Below the pieces are notes generated by a model, which saw only the letters and a list, made by a program, of their open reading frames with translations, was not told where the DNA came from and did not search any database. This document shows positions 1 through 12,373 of a DNA stretch of 64,000 nt, piece after piece. The stretch spans positions 29,818,001 to 29,882,000 of the forward strand of contig NC_084891.1 of the NCBI RefSeq assembly GCF_958979055.1, written 5' to 3'. A program made the position numbers and the translations under genes. Position 1 is the stretch's first letter. Every line of letters starts with the position of its first letter. The DNA comes from Alnus glutinosa (lineage: Eukaryota > Streptophyta > Magnoliopsida > Fagales > Betulaceae).

Positions 1-1173
1 AAAAAAAATATATATATGTTTTAAGGACGTTTAAAAAAAAAAATAGTATTAATTTAAGATTTTATTAATGATGATACTCTCTTATATCAAAATTTTGGCT
101 TCATCCTGTATGAATAGCATAAAATTTGCTAAGAAAGATTCCAAATTGATTCGATGTATGTTTTATTATAAAGATATGTATCTAATACCTTATTCTATTA
201 GTTTAGGCCAAACTTATTTTTTAAAACAAAATTATAAAAAATATATTGTTTAAAAGTGCGTTTGAAAAAAAATATACAGTTTGGAAAAGTTAAAAAATAA
301 ATAAGTTTTTATGCAAGAAGCAAAGGGAATGCATTTTTAAAAGGGGAAAAAAAAATGTAAAAATCAATATTTGTGATTTAAGTGAGTTACAAATAACTCT
401 CTAAGATTTAAAAAGTAGCTGAAAATTTTATGTCGTAAGTAAAAAACATAAATAGGTTCTTGAATGCATTTTCTGTTTGTAAATTTGATGAAATCCATTA
501 ATGCGTCATGTTAGTACCAATAATATTACGACATGTGTCATTTGGATTAAAAAATTAAAAAAATATAAGAAATATGGGTTGATTTTTTATGAATTTAATC
601 TGGGCAATTTGGTTTTATTTCGACTTTGACTATATCATTTTAATGCGTTTTTAGAATAATGTTTGAAATTTTTTCTAACAATTATCTCACAATACTCATT
701 ATTCTAACCATCCCTTTTATCAATCTCTAATAAAAAAAAAATAAAAAAAAAGTTAAATGAAAATGACACGTCAATATTATAAAATAGTTATAACTGAGCC
801 TATATAATAAAAAATAATAATAATTTATAACATTATTGTTGTTTTAATTTTTGATACGAGAGACAATGCCCACAAATTTGTGGATAGCATAGAATTTTGG
901 AAATTTGTAGTTGAGGTAGATGAGGGCGAAATTAATATAGCACATGCCAATACCAATGCCATTATGATTTTGGAAACTTATGAAATAGAGCTCTCAATCA
1001 ATAAGAAAATGTGGTTACCATAGGGTTGGACCACGTGGTCTTTAATTATAGGCCTATACGTGGTGTGGTCCTAAAACCATAAATACTCTACCTTTTTGGT
1101 TGCCCACTTCTTTTAACAGCAACAAGTAACCTTGATTCCAATTTCACAATACGTATACTGAACTCTAAAGTTA

Positions 1174-1355
1174 GAGTAATTTTAAACGTTATACTCATGT
1201 CTCTCTTGTGTCCCTCTAAAAATGATGTGGCTTTTAAAATCACCATGTGATCAAAATTCAATTTTGATCAATCACAAGCTCAATGGTGATTTTAAAAGCC
1301 ACATCATTTTTAGAGGGACACAAGAAGGACATGGGTATGACATGTAGCATTACTC
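1174..1355. mobile_element. Fold-back MITE with long terminal inverted repeats
   Basis: The two halves are near-perfect reverse complements. The left arm runs GAGTAATT, then CTCATGTC, then TGTGTCCCTCTAAAAATG; the right arm returns the same blocks in reverse and ends ATTACTC. The arms are about 80 bp with a short loop near 1258-1275. It carries no coding capacity. Terminal GAGTAAT/ATTACTC is shared with other MITEs in this window (17185, 26283, 56475). Flanking 9-mers match only weakly, so the target duplication is uncertain. Transcription across it would give a long hairpin RNA. Confidence 0.8.
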
Positions 1356-2284
1356 CTAACCATTTACGAATTCCCGTGGACATTGACCTTTTCTTTTTCT
1401 TTTTCTTTTCTTTTTTTTTTTTTTAAAAAAAAAAATTTATGCCGTTGAAAAAAGGATTATAAGGAAGAAATATATTTCTCACTCTTGAACTGGATGGAGA
1501 AAATAATGAAGAATCTTGTGAAAATGCTTCCAATGTAGACATAGACCTTGATAGAATAAGCTTATGGGTTGTCTCATACGAAAATACGAGACATTATAGT
1601 TTGGTAGATAAGAATATGATCCAATTTGATTCATGAAAAGTTAAAAGTTTGTAGAGAGCAAGCGTTGTGTGACTTGTTACAGTAGTGACAGTTAATGCTT
1701 TTATTGGGTTTAGATCTTTGCTGGCGAACGCACATTTTATGGATAAGACTTAACCCACAAGTATTACTAATTTGAACAATTTGTCTTTTCTCCACTTACC
1801 CATCGTGGATTGAGACACTAAAAAGGGCAAGGAAAGCATGGGAGACAATGAGGAAGGTGGTGGCAGTAGCAGCGGCGGCGGCTATGCTAGAAGTGAAGAG
1901 TTATTTTTTATTTTTATTTTAAACAAAAAACAATTATAGTCTTTTTAAAAATAAAGCTTCCTCCATTTTGAATTGGAATAAATCATTTTAACTTAATCTT
2001 CTACTTATAGCATGTAATTCTTACACGTATTTATAATAAAATTAACAATTATGCGACATTTGCCATTAGAACATGTTAGAAATGCAAGTGACCGTGCTAA
2101 CGATAAATATCAATATAATAAATTAGATTAAAAAAAATCAACTCGAATTGAAAAAATAAAAATCCCTTCTTTTAATTGACATAGCACATTTAGCACGTGT
2201 TGCTTCCAAAGAATTTAGACACGCCAGTTACTATTGTGATTGGCATGGGATACTCGTTTGAATTTTTATGTGTTGTTATTTCTT

Positions 2285-2287
<3 letters not shown>

Positions 2288-2320
<33 letters not shown>
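2288..2320. repeat. (AT)n microsatellite
   Basis: An uninterrupted TA dinucleotide run of about 32 bp. Expected to vary in length; no other role seen. Confidence 0.9.
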
Positions 2321-2321
<1 letters not shown>

Positions 2322-3864
2322 TTATTTCTTCGTAGTTGAATCATACTGGAATAGTTTCATACTGTGATTTTTTTTCGCGATCATTATTATACATTCAGAT
2401 TTCATATCCATTATTCATTTCAATCATAAACCTCACAACTGTTCTTCATTTCAAAATTAATGGTTCCAGATAAATCATTTAAAACTCACTAGTTATGATG
2501 AGCGGATGATGATGTGGCGCATGCGTTTTAATGGTACCTGTGGTGACGCCAGCTGTTCATCATGCCGTATCGACTATGCCGATTTTGCATAAAATTTTGT
2601 AACGTCGAGATAAAAAGAGAGCCATAATAAGTTTCTGAAGGCGAGGTTGACGTTGAAACGTCCACAAATTTATCGCTGGCTCTTTTAGACTTTTAGTAGT
2701 CAACTGGTAAATTTTTTTGCATGCTGTTAGGAAGGAGCATTCTAATTTTTAGCACAACTTTCTTACAAATTGATATTTATGATGCCCATTGCTAAATAAT
2801 TAAATTTATTGCATGATAGTTCACATATGATACTTACAAAGTGTCGTGATTATCTTGAAAGTTTATTTTTGAGTGGTTCGGCCATCCTTTTAGCCGATTT
2901 AAGGGTGATTAAACCACCCCCAACTACCATCCTAAATCAATAGTTGGCCAAACCATTTCCTATAATCTTGGGATTAATTGGCATAAAAAGCTTTAACGTT
3001 AATGTAATGGTCACATTTCGGTAGAAATTCAAATATTGTAGTTGATGGTGGCATGGATGATCGTGCGGCGGTTGTGATTTAGTGGTGGTAGAAGGTGTCC
3101 ATGTCTTTGTATTCAGGATCATGAGTGGTTCAATCTTTAGCGCGCTAAGAGGTTGTTCTAACATGTCAAATTAATTAACAAGTAATTAATGTGATAAATG
3201 TTATATAAGTTGTCATATAATTCTGTAAAAAGTTACAGTAAAAGATGTAGCTCTTAGAGCATTTTCAATTTCTTTACTACTACCATATTGTTTTTAGTAT
3301 TCATCATAAACCTCGACACTTATTTTCAACTTCCGAGTTACAATAATGTCCGAATTAAATATATATAAAAATAAAAATAATAAATATATATCTCTTATAC
3401 ATCTTTATACAACAAAGTTTCAAAATTATTTTTAAATTTGTAGAACCCAACATACAAATGGAATCATACAAAGATTTAATTATTGGTCGATTTATTACTT
3501 CACCAACCTTTTGACGAATTCTCGCTGGCAGCTACCTTTAACAAAAAAGAAAATCGTGCTATTGATGATCATCATGGGCTTGTAAAACTATACCCAACAT
3601 TCAAGTAGTGGATGGAGAGAATAATCGGTTCACTCATCATAAAATTCCTAAAGAGATGGTATGAAAGAAAGGTTGCATGTGGATACATTATGAATTTAGG
3701 AACACAGGTATACTATTTTAACTAAAATAATGATGGAGAACTTTGGTTGGTTCGGACCACATTATCTTTATTAACTTTGGCCTAAAACTATCATAGTTTT
3801 GTCTAGGTATTGATATCAAGAGAAAAAATACATATGATTATATGAGTTAATTAACCTTAAGGGG

Positions 3865-4585
3865 GAGTTTCAGAGTTTGTTTGGCCCTGCAATTTTGCAA
3901 GCTAAAGTGTGATTTTGTTTAAAATCGCGGAAGTGTATTGTTTCAGAATGCATTTATAAAAAATAAAAAATAAATAATTGTGGTTTAAAAATTTAAAAAA
4001 ATATGCGTTTTCGAATCAAATGTAAGAGAATTAGCAGCAGCTTCCTTAAATCACATTCATTTTTTTAGATGTAGGGAAAACTCATAAAAAAAACTCATTG
4101 AATCAGATTCTCTTATTGTTCTATAAACTAAGGAAACACCAAGAGAACCAGAAGTTTTACCCTAAATCTATGAAAGCAAAATGGATCCCTTAACATTATT
4201 TTAATACAAAAAAAAAACTTTATATTTTCTCTCTTATTCCTAGCTCTAGCATTTATTTGTTTCATCTCTCTTTCTCCTATAATTTAATTTCAATAATATT
4301 TAAATGGTATAAGGAAATGATAAGGGAGGTTATTATGGAGTGCACTTAAATAGGGAAACAAAAAGTAAGTTAATTCCTTAAATTGAGAAACATTTGAAGA
4401 AAAGTTGATGTTGGTGTTATAAGAAATGCATTTTTAAAAACATGTGATTTTAAACGACAAATTGTGATTTTCAAAGCCAATTTGCGATTCTATCAAAATA
4501 TATAACTATGCTCATGTGTTTGAAATCTTTATTTATTTATTTTTTAAATCTCATGTTTTGAAACTAACGATCCAAACGGACCAAA
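3865..4585. mobile_element. Split MITE-like repeat, 'GCGATTTAAAA' family
   Basis: The left part (about 3865-4030) begins GAGTTTGTTTGG and contains TGTGATTTTG, AAAATCGCGG and TGCGTTTTCGAATC. The right part (about 4425-4585) holds TGTGATTTTAAACG, AATTTGCGATTC and ends GATCCAAACGGACC. Motifs and ends match better-kept copies at 58695-59042 and 60104-60384. The 400 bp between the parts are unrelated and probably a later insertion. Limits are approximate. Confidence 0.45.
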
Positions 4586-5046
4586 GTGACTAACTGAGTT
4601 TGGATAAGTATCCTCAAAGTTACGCCAAAGCTTTACTCTTATGATATTCCTAGAAAAATACCAAGTGACAAAAAAATGATCTTAATAAAAAATTCAATAA
4701 AAATAAAAATAAAAAACTTATGGCTGTCAGCAGTCGGGGGTCTTCGCAAGACCCATACTCGCCGTGGGTCACCAGGCCCACAGTAGCGGTCGTGAGTCTT
4801 TATTGTGCTTATTTTCTTCTTCTTATTCTCATCAAATTTATAGGAGTATTTATTTTGTCTGTTTTTTTTTTTAATTTTTTTTATTCAATTTACTTTGTCT
4901 CTTTTCTGGACAAAATGGTATCTTGAAATTTCTTGATAGTTTGGGAAAACATTACAAATAGCTTCATAAATGTATGAAGCACATCCGAAATGGGCCGGAG
5001 TCGATCCAAGGCCCAGCCCAGAAGAACATCAGCAGGCAGGCGCGTC

Positions 5047-5062
5047 TATATTATATAATATA
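5047..5062 (+). promoter_or_regulatory. Probable TATA region of the Canopy gene
   Basis: A TATATTATATAATATA tract lies about 100 bp before the start codon at 5164. The distance fits a TATA box with a leader of roughly 70-80 nt. Assigned from motif and position only. Confidence 0.5.
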
Positions 5063-5163
5063 CAGTCCTAGACTATGTAAAATCGCGTTTACTTAACGGT
5101 CTCGTGGTAAGAAAGTCGTCGCCAAAACCAACGGAGTTGTATTCTACTGTAAAATCTCAGAAG

Positions 5164-7684
5164 ATGGCGAAGTCCACGGCGTGGCTGGTTCTGACGATGT
5201 TCGCCGTCTTCTCCGTCGCTTCTTGCGTCGACGACAAGTGCGCAGCTTGCAATGCCGTCGCGGTAGTCTCAATTCTTTGTTCTTGACGATCCCTTTTCTC
5301 CGAACATAAACTGAGATTTGGGTCTCTCTCTAACTATGGTTTGGTTTTGCAGGAGGAGCTTGAGATTGGGCTTTCCAATGTAATAATCTTTTGCATTCAT
5401 CACTTGGGTACATTGTAATTTTGATTTTTATGAAACCAATAATGATTTTGTGTTCTCTTTCTGCAGGAAAAACCGAGGAATCATTTAGATATGAGACACC
5501 GCCTTGACTCTAAAGGTCAACGTAAAGGAAAGGTAATTGATTACAGGTACAGCTTCGTATCTCCATTTCGTGGCATTTGGAATTCGTGTCCTATTATCTA
5601 CTTTGATGGGTCTCTTGGAAATTGTACTGAATTGTGAGTTTTTGGTTTAGATCTTTATGTTTGAGTGAAAATCTGACATAATGGATGCTTTTGTCTAAAG
5701 TTTTGTTGAAAAAATGCGTCTCCATATATGATCATTTGTAAAAGTTATTGTTTTTTTGTAGTTTTTTTTACTTGTGGCAGAGTCTGACTACATAGTTGTG
5801 CAATTTATTTTGCATTAGGGTCAGCGAGCTCAGAGTTGTTGAACTCCTCGATGGCCTTTGCGAAAAGATGCAAGATTACACTCTTCAGAAGGTAGTTTCT
5901 ACTTTGACTCGTTTTCTTTATGGGCTACACATGTTTTCAAAGTCTTTCTTATATTATTGCTTACTATATTCACTTGTTTGGTATATAAACTATCTTTGAG
6001 GCATTGGCATTAGTTCCTGCGTAAGAATATTCAGGTTTGCTGGCCGCCATTATTTGGCCGGAAGAGGATGCTCTCCATTTCAAATGGAATTGATAGAATT
6101 CATTTTATGGTCAAGATTTAAAGTTGATGCATTTAATAGTGTAGATAATGTCAATGTTGGCTGGTCTTTCAAAAAAAATTAAATAATATGACATCATTTA
6201 TACTATTAGATACACCAACTTTAAATCATGACCATGAAATGGAAGTAATCTTTGTCCTAATTGGCCGGTCAATATCTTGCAATAACACGACATGTTTAGA
6301 TTTGCAGCTGCAAGTATGTTTAGTTTTGTGTGTTCATTTTGTAGATACATTCAACCGGTCAAGAGTGGATCAAAGTGGATGACTGGGATGACCTCACAAC
6401 GGGTATGTGTTGCTCTATAATGTCTTGGGTTAATAAGCTCAAACTTCACTCTTGCTAATATGGTAGCATCCAATATGGTTTGTGCTTATGTGGTCATGGT
6501 GGTCATCCTTTTAATTAAGAATGGTATTTGCTTAAAATAAGTTATTTGCTGGCTGATATGTCTAAACTAAAAACTCTTGGATTCTGGTGTACTGCTGTAG
6601 GCATTTTGTGATGTTCATTGCTTTTCAATCTGGACAAACATTCCGACTTCAAGTGAACAATAAGAGAAAAAGGCTTAATTTATATTAATATCTTCACTTG
6701 AAATGTGGAATCTTGATGTGCATGATGATTGATATTCCTCTCATCCTTTGGATGCCGGAAAGATTTCAGTAAATAATTAATTTGTAGATAAGAGCTTGGT
6801 TTCCTAATATGGAGCCCTTTTTTTGATGAATTTTGTGTTTACTTTAACTAATGAAATAGCACTTGCAAAGACTGCAGAAGTTTCCACTCTTTTTAGTTTC
6901 TAAAATCTATTTCAGCACTTTTGAAAAATTTAGAAGCTTTTTGAACAATTGTTTGTTTTCTTGTATGATAGATAAACAAGAAGCTCGAGCATATTCAAAA
7001 GCTATATCAACTTATTGTGGAAGGTGAGACATCAAACAGATCCAGTGTAGCTCCTTTTATGGCCGAAAGTCAACCTTGAACTTCTATGCTTTTTGCCCTT
7101 TGCTCTACTGACAAATGAGGGCATTATGCCACCCCTTAGTGTCTTAGGTATTCTGAATCTCTGAGTCTGACCTGTTTTTACAATGGGACAGGTTACTTGA
7201 GGAGACAGAAGATGATGTAAGTTTCAATGCTCTGCTTATTGATTTTAACCTCAATTGAAGGTCACTTTTGGTCATGAATTGCATATGGATATTTCAGTTT
7301 AACTGATGATAAGTTCTCCTGCAGTTGGCGGAATTGATAAAAAAAGGATCTGTTAAAGTTGGAGGTGTAACCAAGGTTCTGTGTCAAGATTTAAGCAAGC
7401 ACTGCAGTCAGACGAGGTAATTTTGAACTTCAAACCTGTAATTCAACCCACCTTTTCTTTTCTCAAAAAAAAAAAGAAAAAGAAAAAGAAAAAAAAGTTG
7501 CATGAGCTTGTAGATGTATTCTTATTCCACCTCTAGTTTGAACCTATTTACGAACTGAAACTTTGACATTGAATGCCTAGAAGTGGGGCTTACAGAGGGA
7601 GACTTAATCACTGAATTTCATATGTATTGCAGTGGTTCCCAGCAGGTGGATGCCAATGATCATGGATCTGATGGAGAACTCTGA
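5164..7684 (+). CDS. Canopy/MIR-interacting saposin-like (MSAP) ER protein
   Basis: Nine exons: 5164-5262, 5353-5379, 5467-5546, 5819-5891, 6345-6402, 6972-7023, 7192-7216, 7325-7416, 7633-7684. They sum to 558 bp (185 aa) with all phases closing and GT-AG junctions throughout. The protein opens with a signal peptide (MAKSTAWLVLTMFAVFSVAS), then CVDDKCAACNAV, an acidic helical middle (SELRVVELLDGLCEKM), YCGRLLEE, and LCQDLSKHC. The Cys spacing is that of the DUF3456/Canopy saposin-like fold, and the length is typical of the plant family. Animal Canopy proteins are ER partners for secreted and membrane receptors; the plant role is less clear. The C-terminus is DGEL, close to HDEL/KDEL, which suggests ER retention. 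The ATG at 5164 is chosen because upstream in-frame sequence has no ATG and the signal peptide begins there. Exon 2 is only 27 bp. Confidence 0.93.
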
Positions 7685-9064
7685 TTCACTCTCAAGAAAA
7701 AAATTTCCTTAGTTTAATACTTTAAATTCGGATCATTACTCAGACTGACTAAGTTATGCTTAACTTGTAACCCAACAAATTTTGCTTCAAATTATTCCGC
7801 TGGCTGGATGTACCATCGTGTTTACTTCATACAAGTCAAAGTAACTCAATCGATGATTGCTTCTAAATCATAATTATCATTTTCCCATTTTAAAGCTTCT
7901 CTGGTTTATCATTTTAATTTCATTAGCGACCCTTCCAGTGGACTGGACCTCTTTGGTCCATTTCCTTTTGTAATGTTCTCTACTGGCATTGAACTTGCTG
8001 GTCGTTCTCTGCTTTTGGGATTCTACGTTTATTGTATTTTCCATTTTAATTCATGTTAGTTACAAGTAATGCTAAATTATACTTTTATTTCATTACGCTG
8101 TTGTGGCACTGGCAGTATCAGTTAGTCATTGTTTGACACTGTCACGTTAGCAGTGTGATAGTGATGAGATAAAATGTGGCTTTTTATCAAATATCCCTGT
8201 TTACTGCTACGTTCATCTGCATATTTATGGCACCTTCTAAAACCTCGATCAATGTCTCAGTAAATGCATTAAGAATTGTTCCATACCAATGTTAGAATTG
8301 CGACTTGGGAAGAAACCATTCACCATCATTCATCAAACTCTACGGCCATCAACGTCCTGATGGTTCCAAGGGAACACATGCTTTCGTGAATGATTGTGAA
8401 TAGTTTTACTCTAAATTGGGTAAAAAGAATTTCTTTTACTATTAAACTGACGTTCATATTCTATTAAAAATACAAACGAAATTCACATTCACTTTGAATA
8501 CTTGTTTTAGTTTAATAGATTGAGTCGAAAATAAAATCCAATTTAAATGAAAACTTTGGTACTGACACATACTCCTACCTCATATATATATATATACGTA
8601 CTTATTTTTTTGTCATAATTTGGAAATCCAAAAGAGTCCCTTAAAAGACCTTTGTAGAGCTCCCACGGTAGCTCATGATTTTTCAAGGTTTTATGCTAAA
8701 AAAAATGGAGAATGGGCCAAATGAAACAACTAATCGTCCTGCTCGGAACAACATAAACAATGAATTCTTCCAATTGATACAACATAACTATTCTCAGATG
8801 TACAGGATTTAAAACTCAAAAGGAATGAAAATCAAATCCTACATAACATTATTTCCATGAATGAGGCTGAATGGCAGCCGTGAAAAAGGGGACAACAACA
8901 ATAACAGCAAGGCAAGTGGCAGTGGCAGCAGCACAAGTAATGGCAGTGGCAGCAGCATAAGTAATGGCAGTAGCAGGGGCTTGAGGGCTAAAATGCTCTC
9001 AAGGCCTGAACCAATTGTCACCCCAATGTATGTACATCCGTCTCTCAACCGTTACCCTTCTTTT
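7685..9064. other. Gap between the convergent Canopy and PP2C genes
   Basis: The two genes point at each other, so both 3' UTRs must lie here. Around 8058-8190 there is a MITE-like stretch (AAGTAATGCTAAATTATAC, then GTTGTGGCAC and a TAAAATGTGG tail) resembling the family seen at 26283. At 8908-8980 a short GGCAGTGGCAGCAGCA repeat lies in the probable PP2C 3' UTR. I see no further gene. Confidence 0.6.
8905..8980. repeat. GGCAGT/GCAGCA minisatellite in the PP2C 3' UTR
   Basis: Two to three imperfect units built on GGCAGTGGCAGCAGCA..AGTAAT. The forward strand reads as a Ser/Gly-rich frame and the reverse as a Leu-rich frame; both are repeat artefacts rather than genes. Confidence 0.7.
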
Positions 9065-12000
9065 TCACGAATTACAGTCCAATACACCCTTGAGTAGATT
9101 CAGCCCTTCTGCTGATATACTCCTCCTAACTCGGGACGGAGGTATCTCTATCCGAGGGGGAGGGTCTGAAGAAAAACAAACAACAATAACTGTTAAATTA
9201 TCACAGGTGTTGCGCTTGAGTGCCTCTCTGACCAGCTCTCTCGAGCATCTTTCAGGATCATTGTGGAGCATCAATTCTTTCCTCGCCATAGTCACAGCAC
9301 CCTGGCTGGTCATTACATCCCACAGGCCATCACATCCCATTATCAAGAACTCGTCATCCTCAGTCAGGTGTGTCTCCTGCAACTCAGGCTCTGCACTTAA
9401 AGGGCAGGCAGAACCTCTGGGGCCCTTCATGTGCCAGTCTCCTAAGGCACGAGCCACAGATAATTGGCCATTGAGATAGCCATCATAAATGACACCACCA
9501 AGTTTCTCAATTCTGATTCTTTCAGATGTGCAATTGGGTTTATGGTCTTTTGACATCTCAATCGCTCTACCTCGTCTCCCTAGGACTGCTCGACAATCCC
9601 CAGCATTTGCTATTATCATTGTCCTGTGAAGAGTAACACGTTGTGAGAGATAATCCCCTGCTGATTCCCAAGCACAAAGCATTTGAAAGCGTACGACTAA
9701 GAAACTTAGATTAAAATGTTTCCAGCCATTCAAGAACAGTGACAGAATAGTAGACCTGGAGTCCAGTAACAAACTTCTAAATCCGGTGATTCTATTCACT
9801 TTTAACACAACAAAAAATCTGACTAACTTGCAGCAAATAGGAATTTTCAAGCAACTCTTAACTTTTTCTCACAAAATTGTCCATAACACAGAAAAATAAG
9901 CAATATGTCTTAAATTATCATTTCCCAGCACACTATAATCAAGTACAATTGATGATGCTATTATGCCATGCTCTAACAAAATCTTTACAGGTCACTGACT
10001 CAAAATGCTGGATGTCTGACACAACAAAAAAGCTGACTAACAGCAAATAGGAATTTTCAAGCAACTCTTAATCTCACAAAATTGTCCATAACACAGAAAA
10101 AGAAGCAATCTGTCTTAAATTATCATTTCCCAGCACACTATAATCAAGTACAATTGATGATGCTATAATGCCATGTTCTAACACAATCTTTACAGGTCAC
10201 TGACTCAATATGCTGGATGTCTGACACAACAAAAAATCTGACTAACTTATAGCAAATATGAATTTTCAAGCAACTCTTTAACTTTTTCTCACAAAATTGT
10301 CCATAACACAGAAAAAGAAGCAATCTGTCTTAAATTATCATGTCCCAGCACACTATAATCAAGTACAGTTGATGATGCTATTATGCCATGTTCTAACACA
10401 ATCTTTACAGGTCACTGACTCAATATGCTGGATGTCTGACACAACAAAAAATCTGACTAACTTACAGCAAATAAGAATTTTCAAGCAACTCTTTAACTTT
10501 TGCTCACAAAATTGTCCATAACACAGAAAAAGAAGCAATCTGTCTTAAATTATCATGTCCCAGCACACTATAATCAAGTACAATTGATGATGCTATTATG
10601 CCATGTTCTAACACAATCTTTACAGGTCACTGACTCAATATGCTGGATGTCTGACACTTGGGAGTTGCACATTGTGCCTAAATAAGACAACAAAAAGAAC
10701 TCCAACGAAAATTTTAAGCACGACCAGTATTTGGATCTAAACTCCAAAGAAAAACTAAATAAAAGCAGCTCTGGTCACTTACCTGCCAAAAATAAGGGCA
10801 GTTAGAGCAGTGGTGCCAGAGGAGATATCAAGAGTACTAGCATCAGCAAATGCATAATCCGCTTTCACAAAAGCACTCTTAATTGCCTTCTCCGCACAAA
10901 TTGGAAAATGGGAGTCCTCAACTATGAATCTAAGGATGTTATTTCTAATAAATGAAGCTGCATCTGTACCTCCATGGCCATCAAACACCTGTCCAAATAT
11001 AGGAATATAAATCAGTCATGAACATGGCCAGCTTAAGGTGGTGGTAAATAAACGACCTCCCAACTCACTGTATATCTATTACCTCCCTTCGTTCAGCCAC
11101 TTTATTTCAATAGTCCATTATCCTACTAAAATTTCATTTAACAGCACAGTACGAAAGCATTTTGAAACAGAGAGGTAGAAACTCAGCCGATTACTCGGTG
11201 GCATAAGAGAAACCTGAAGGAACATTGGCTGTTTTCAGAAGTTTAAGGAACTTCCGCACAATTGCACTAATGTTACTGCATCATAATCCAACTTAACAAT
11301 GGTTTGGATGGAGTGACCATCAAGTGGATCACATGTTTTTGAGTATTGACCAGCAATTATGCCATGTAGTCTAAAGGAATGACATAGATATATGCAAAAC
11401 AATTATAACTTTCACGGAAGAGGAGATCCATTGGTAAGCTAATCCTCTAATCAATGAACAGGTGTACAAAACGTAAGGTAAAAAAACAACATGCTTACCC
11501 CATAGAAAGACCCAGGAGAAGGGAAGTCTGCAGTTGCACCTAGATGTTCAATAAGATTATCTATACATATGTGTTCATCCTCCATATAGTGTTTAGGTCC
11601 TCTTTCTGCACAGCTTCCTGAGCGGAACACGGGTAAAAAATCTGACTTTTCATCAGGAGGTGATTTACTGCCAACAATACCGACATCCAAATCCTGCAGA
11701 AGGATAAAAAGGAAAAACTAGTTGAAGTTCATTCGCCAAAATGCAGTAAGAAAGAAAAATATATACTGCAGTTGCATAGAAGTTCTAAACTTGACTTTCC
11801 TCTCCACATTCATTGTGACAGCACAAAGCAAAAAACAACACAATTATCATAACTCAATCAAGATGAGCATTGCAATCCTTAACAAATAATATCTCACAAC
11901 AACTTTCATCAAAGACAACTTCCAGTTAAAGGGGAAAAAAAACCCTAAAAAATGTGGCGAAATTTTATATTTATAAGCAACCTGGCAATGAGAACAAGTC

Positions 12001-12373
12001 TAAGTCGTCTTAAATTTTGAGCACACATTTACATGCTCCAGAATCGTAATGATTTGCAAAACTAAGCACAAGTTAAAATCACAATGGAAAATTTAAAGAA
12101 TAAACTTCCTGAAGATACATCCATTTAAAAGCATCCTATGTATAAGGGCTGGCTCAGACCAGATGAACTTACCAAATCAGCCGTGGCCTGCAGCTTCATA
12201 GAGCTCACACTATGACGCATAATCGACAGGTGCCGCGGAGGTTTGCCATTTGTTATTTGTTTCAAATTATTCAAATTCTCTGAGCTCTGATCTTCCATGG
12301 TTGATACATTATCCCTATTGCAACCACCTTCTAAAAGGGTAATCGGAGGTGAAAAATCCATACCCGCAGCCAT
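9065..12373 (-). CDS. Protein phosphatase 2C (PP2C27/47-type)
   Basis: Four exons on the minus strand: 12373-12173, 11693-11499, 10988-10783, 9623-9065. Total 1161 bp, 386 aa, all phases consistent. This is a Mg/Mn-dependent Ser/Thr phosphatase. Metal and catalytic motifs occur in order: [21 protein letters not shown] (split by intron 2), [50 protein letters not shown] and [11 protein letters not shown]. About 85 N-terminal residues before the catalytic core are variable. The start MAAGMDF at 12373 is preferred because an upstream in-frame extension begins only at GTG. The short tail after the core ([18 protein letters not shown]) is what I remember of a small plant PP2C subgroup that includes Arabidopsis At2g33700; that placement is from memory. 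The third intron holds a four-copy tandem array. Confidence 0.94.
9807..10655. repeat. Four-copy tandem array (~205-215 bp units) in a PP2C intron
   Basis: Units begin ACAACAAAAA..CTGACTAAC at about 9807, 10021, 10226 and 10441, and each ends GCTGGATGTCTGAC. Copies 2-4 differ from one another by only a few bases, and copy 1 is a little more diverged. The array fills most of the intron between exons 3 and 4. It has no conserved reading frame. The splice donor (10782/10781) and acceptor (9625/9624) lie outside it. Confidence 0.9.

Larger units (their letters stand above)
1..5100. other. AT-rich intergenic region
   Basis: I see no gene here. The open frames are short, low in complexity and lack splice-consistent neighbours. 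The stretch holds poly-A and poly-T runs, an (AT)n array near 2288, a hairpin MITE at 1174-1355 and a split MITE-like repeat at about 3865-4585. A frame at 4720-4926 has a hydrophobic run but no recognisable domain and I do not call it. Confidence 0.7.

Noticed and set aside
4720-4926. Hydrophobic 68 aa frame
   Set aside because: No domain; hydrophobicity comes from T-rich DNA.
8861-9097. Gly/Ser-rich frame
   Set aside because: Arises from the GGCAGT minisatellite opposite the PP2C 3' end.
9015-9479. 154 aa forward frame
   Set aside because: Antisense shadow of the last PP2C exon; no domain.
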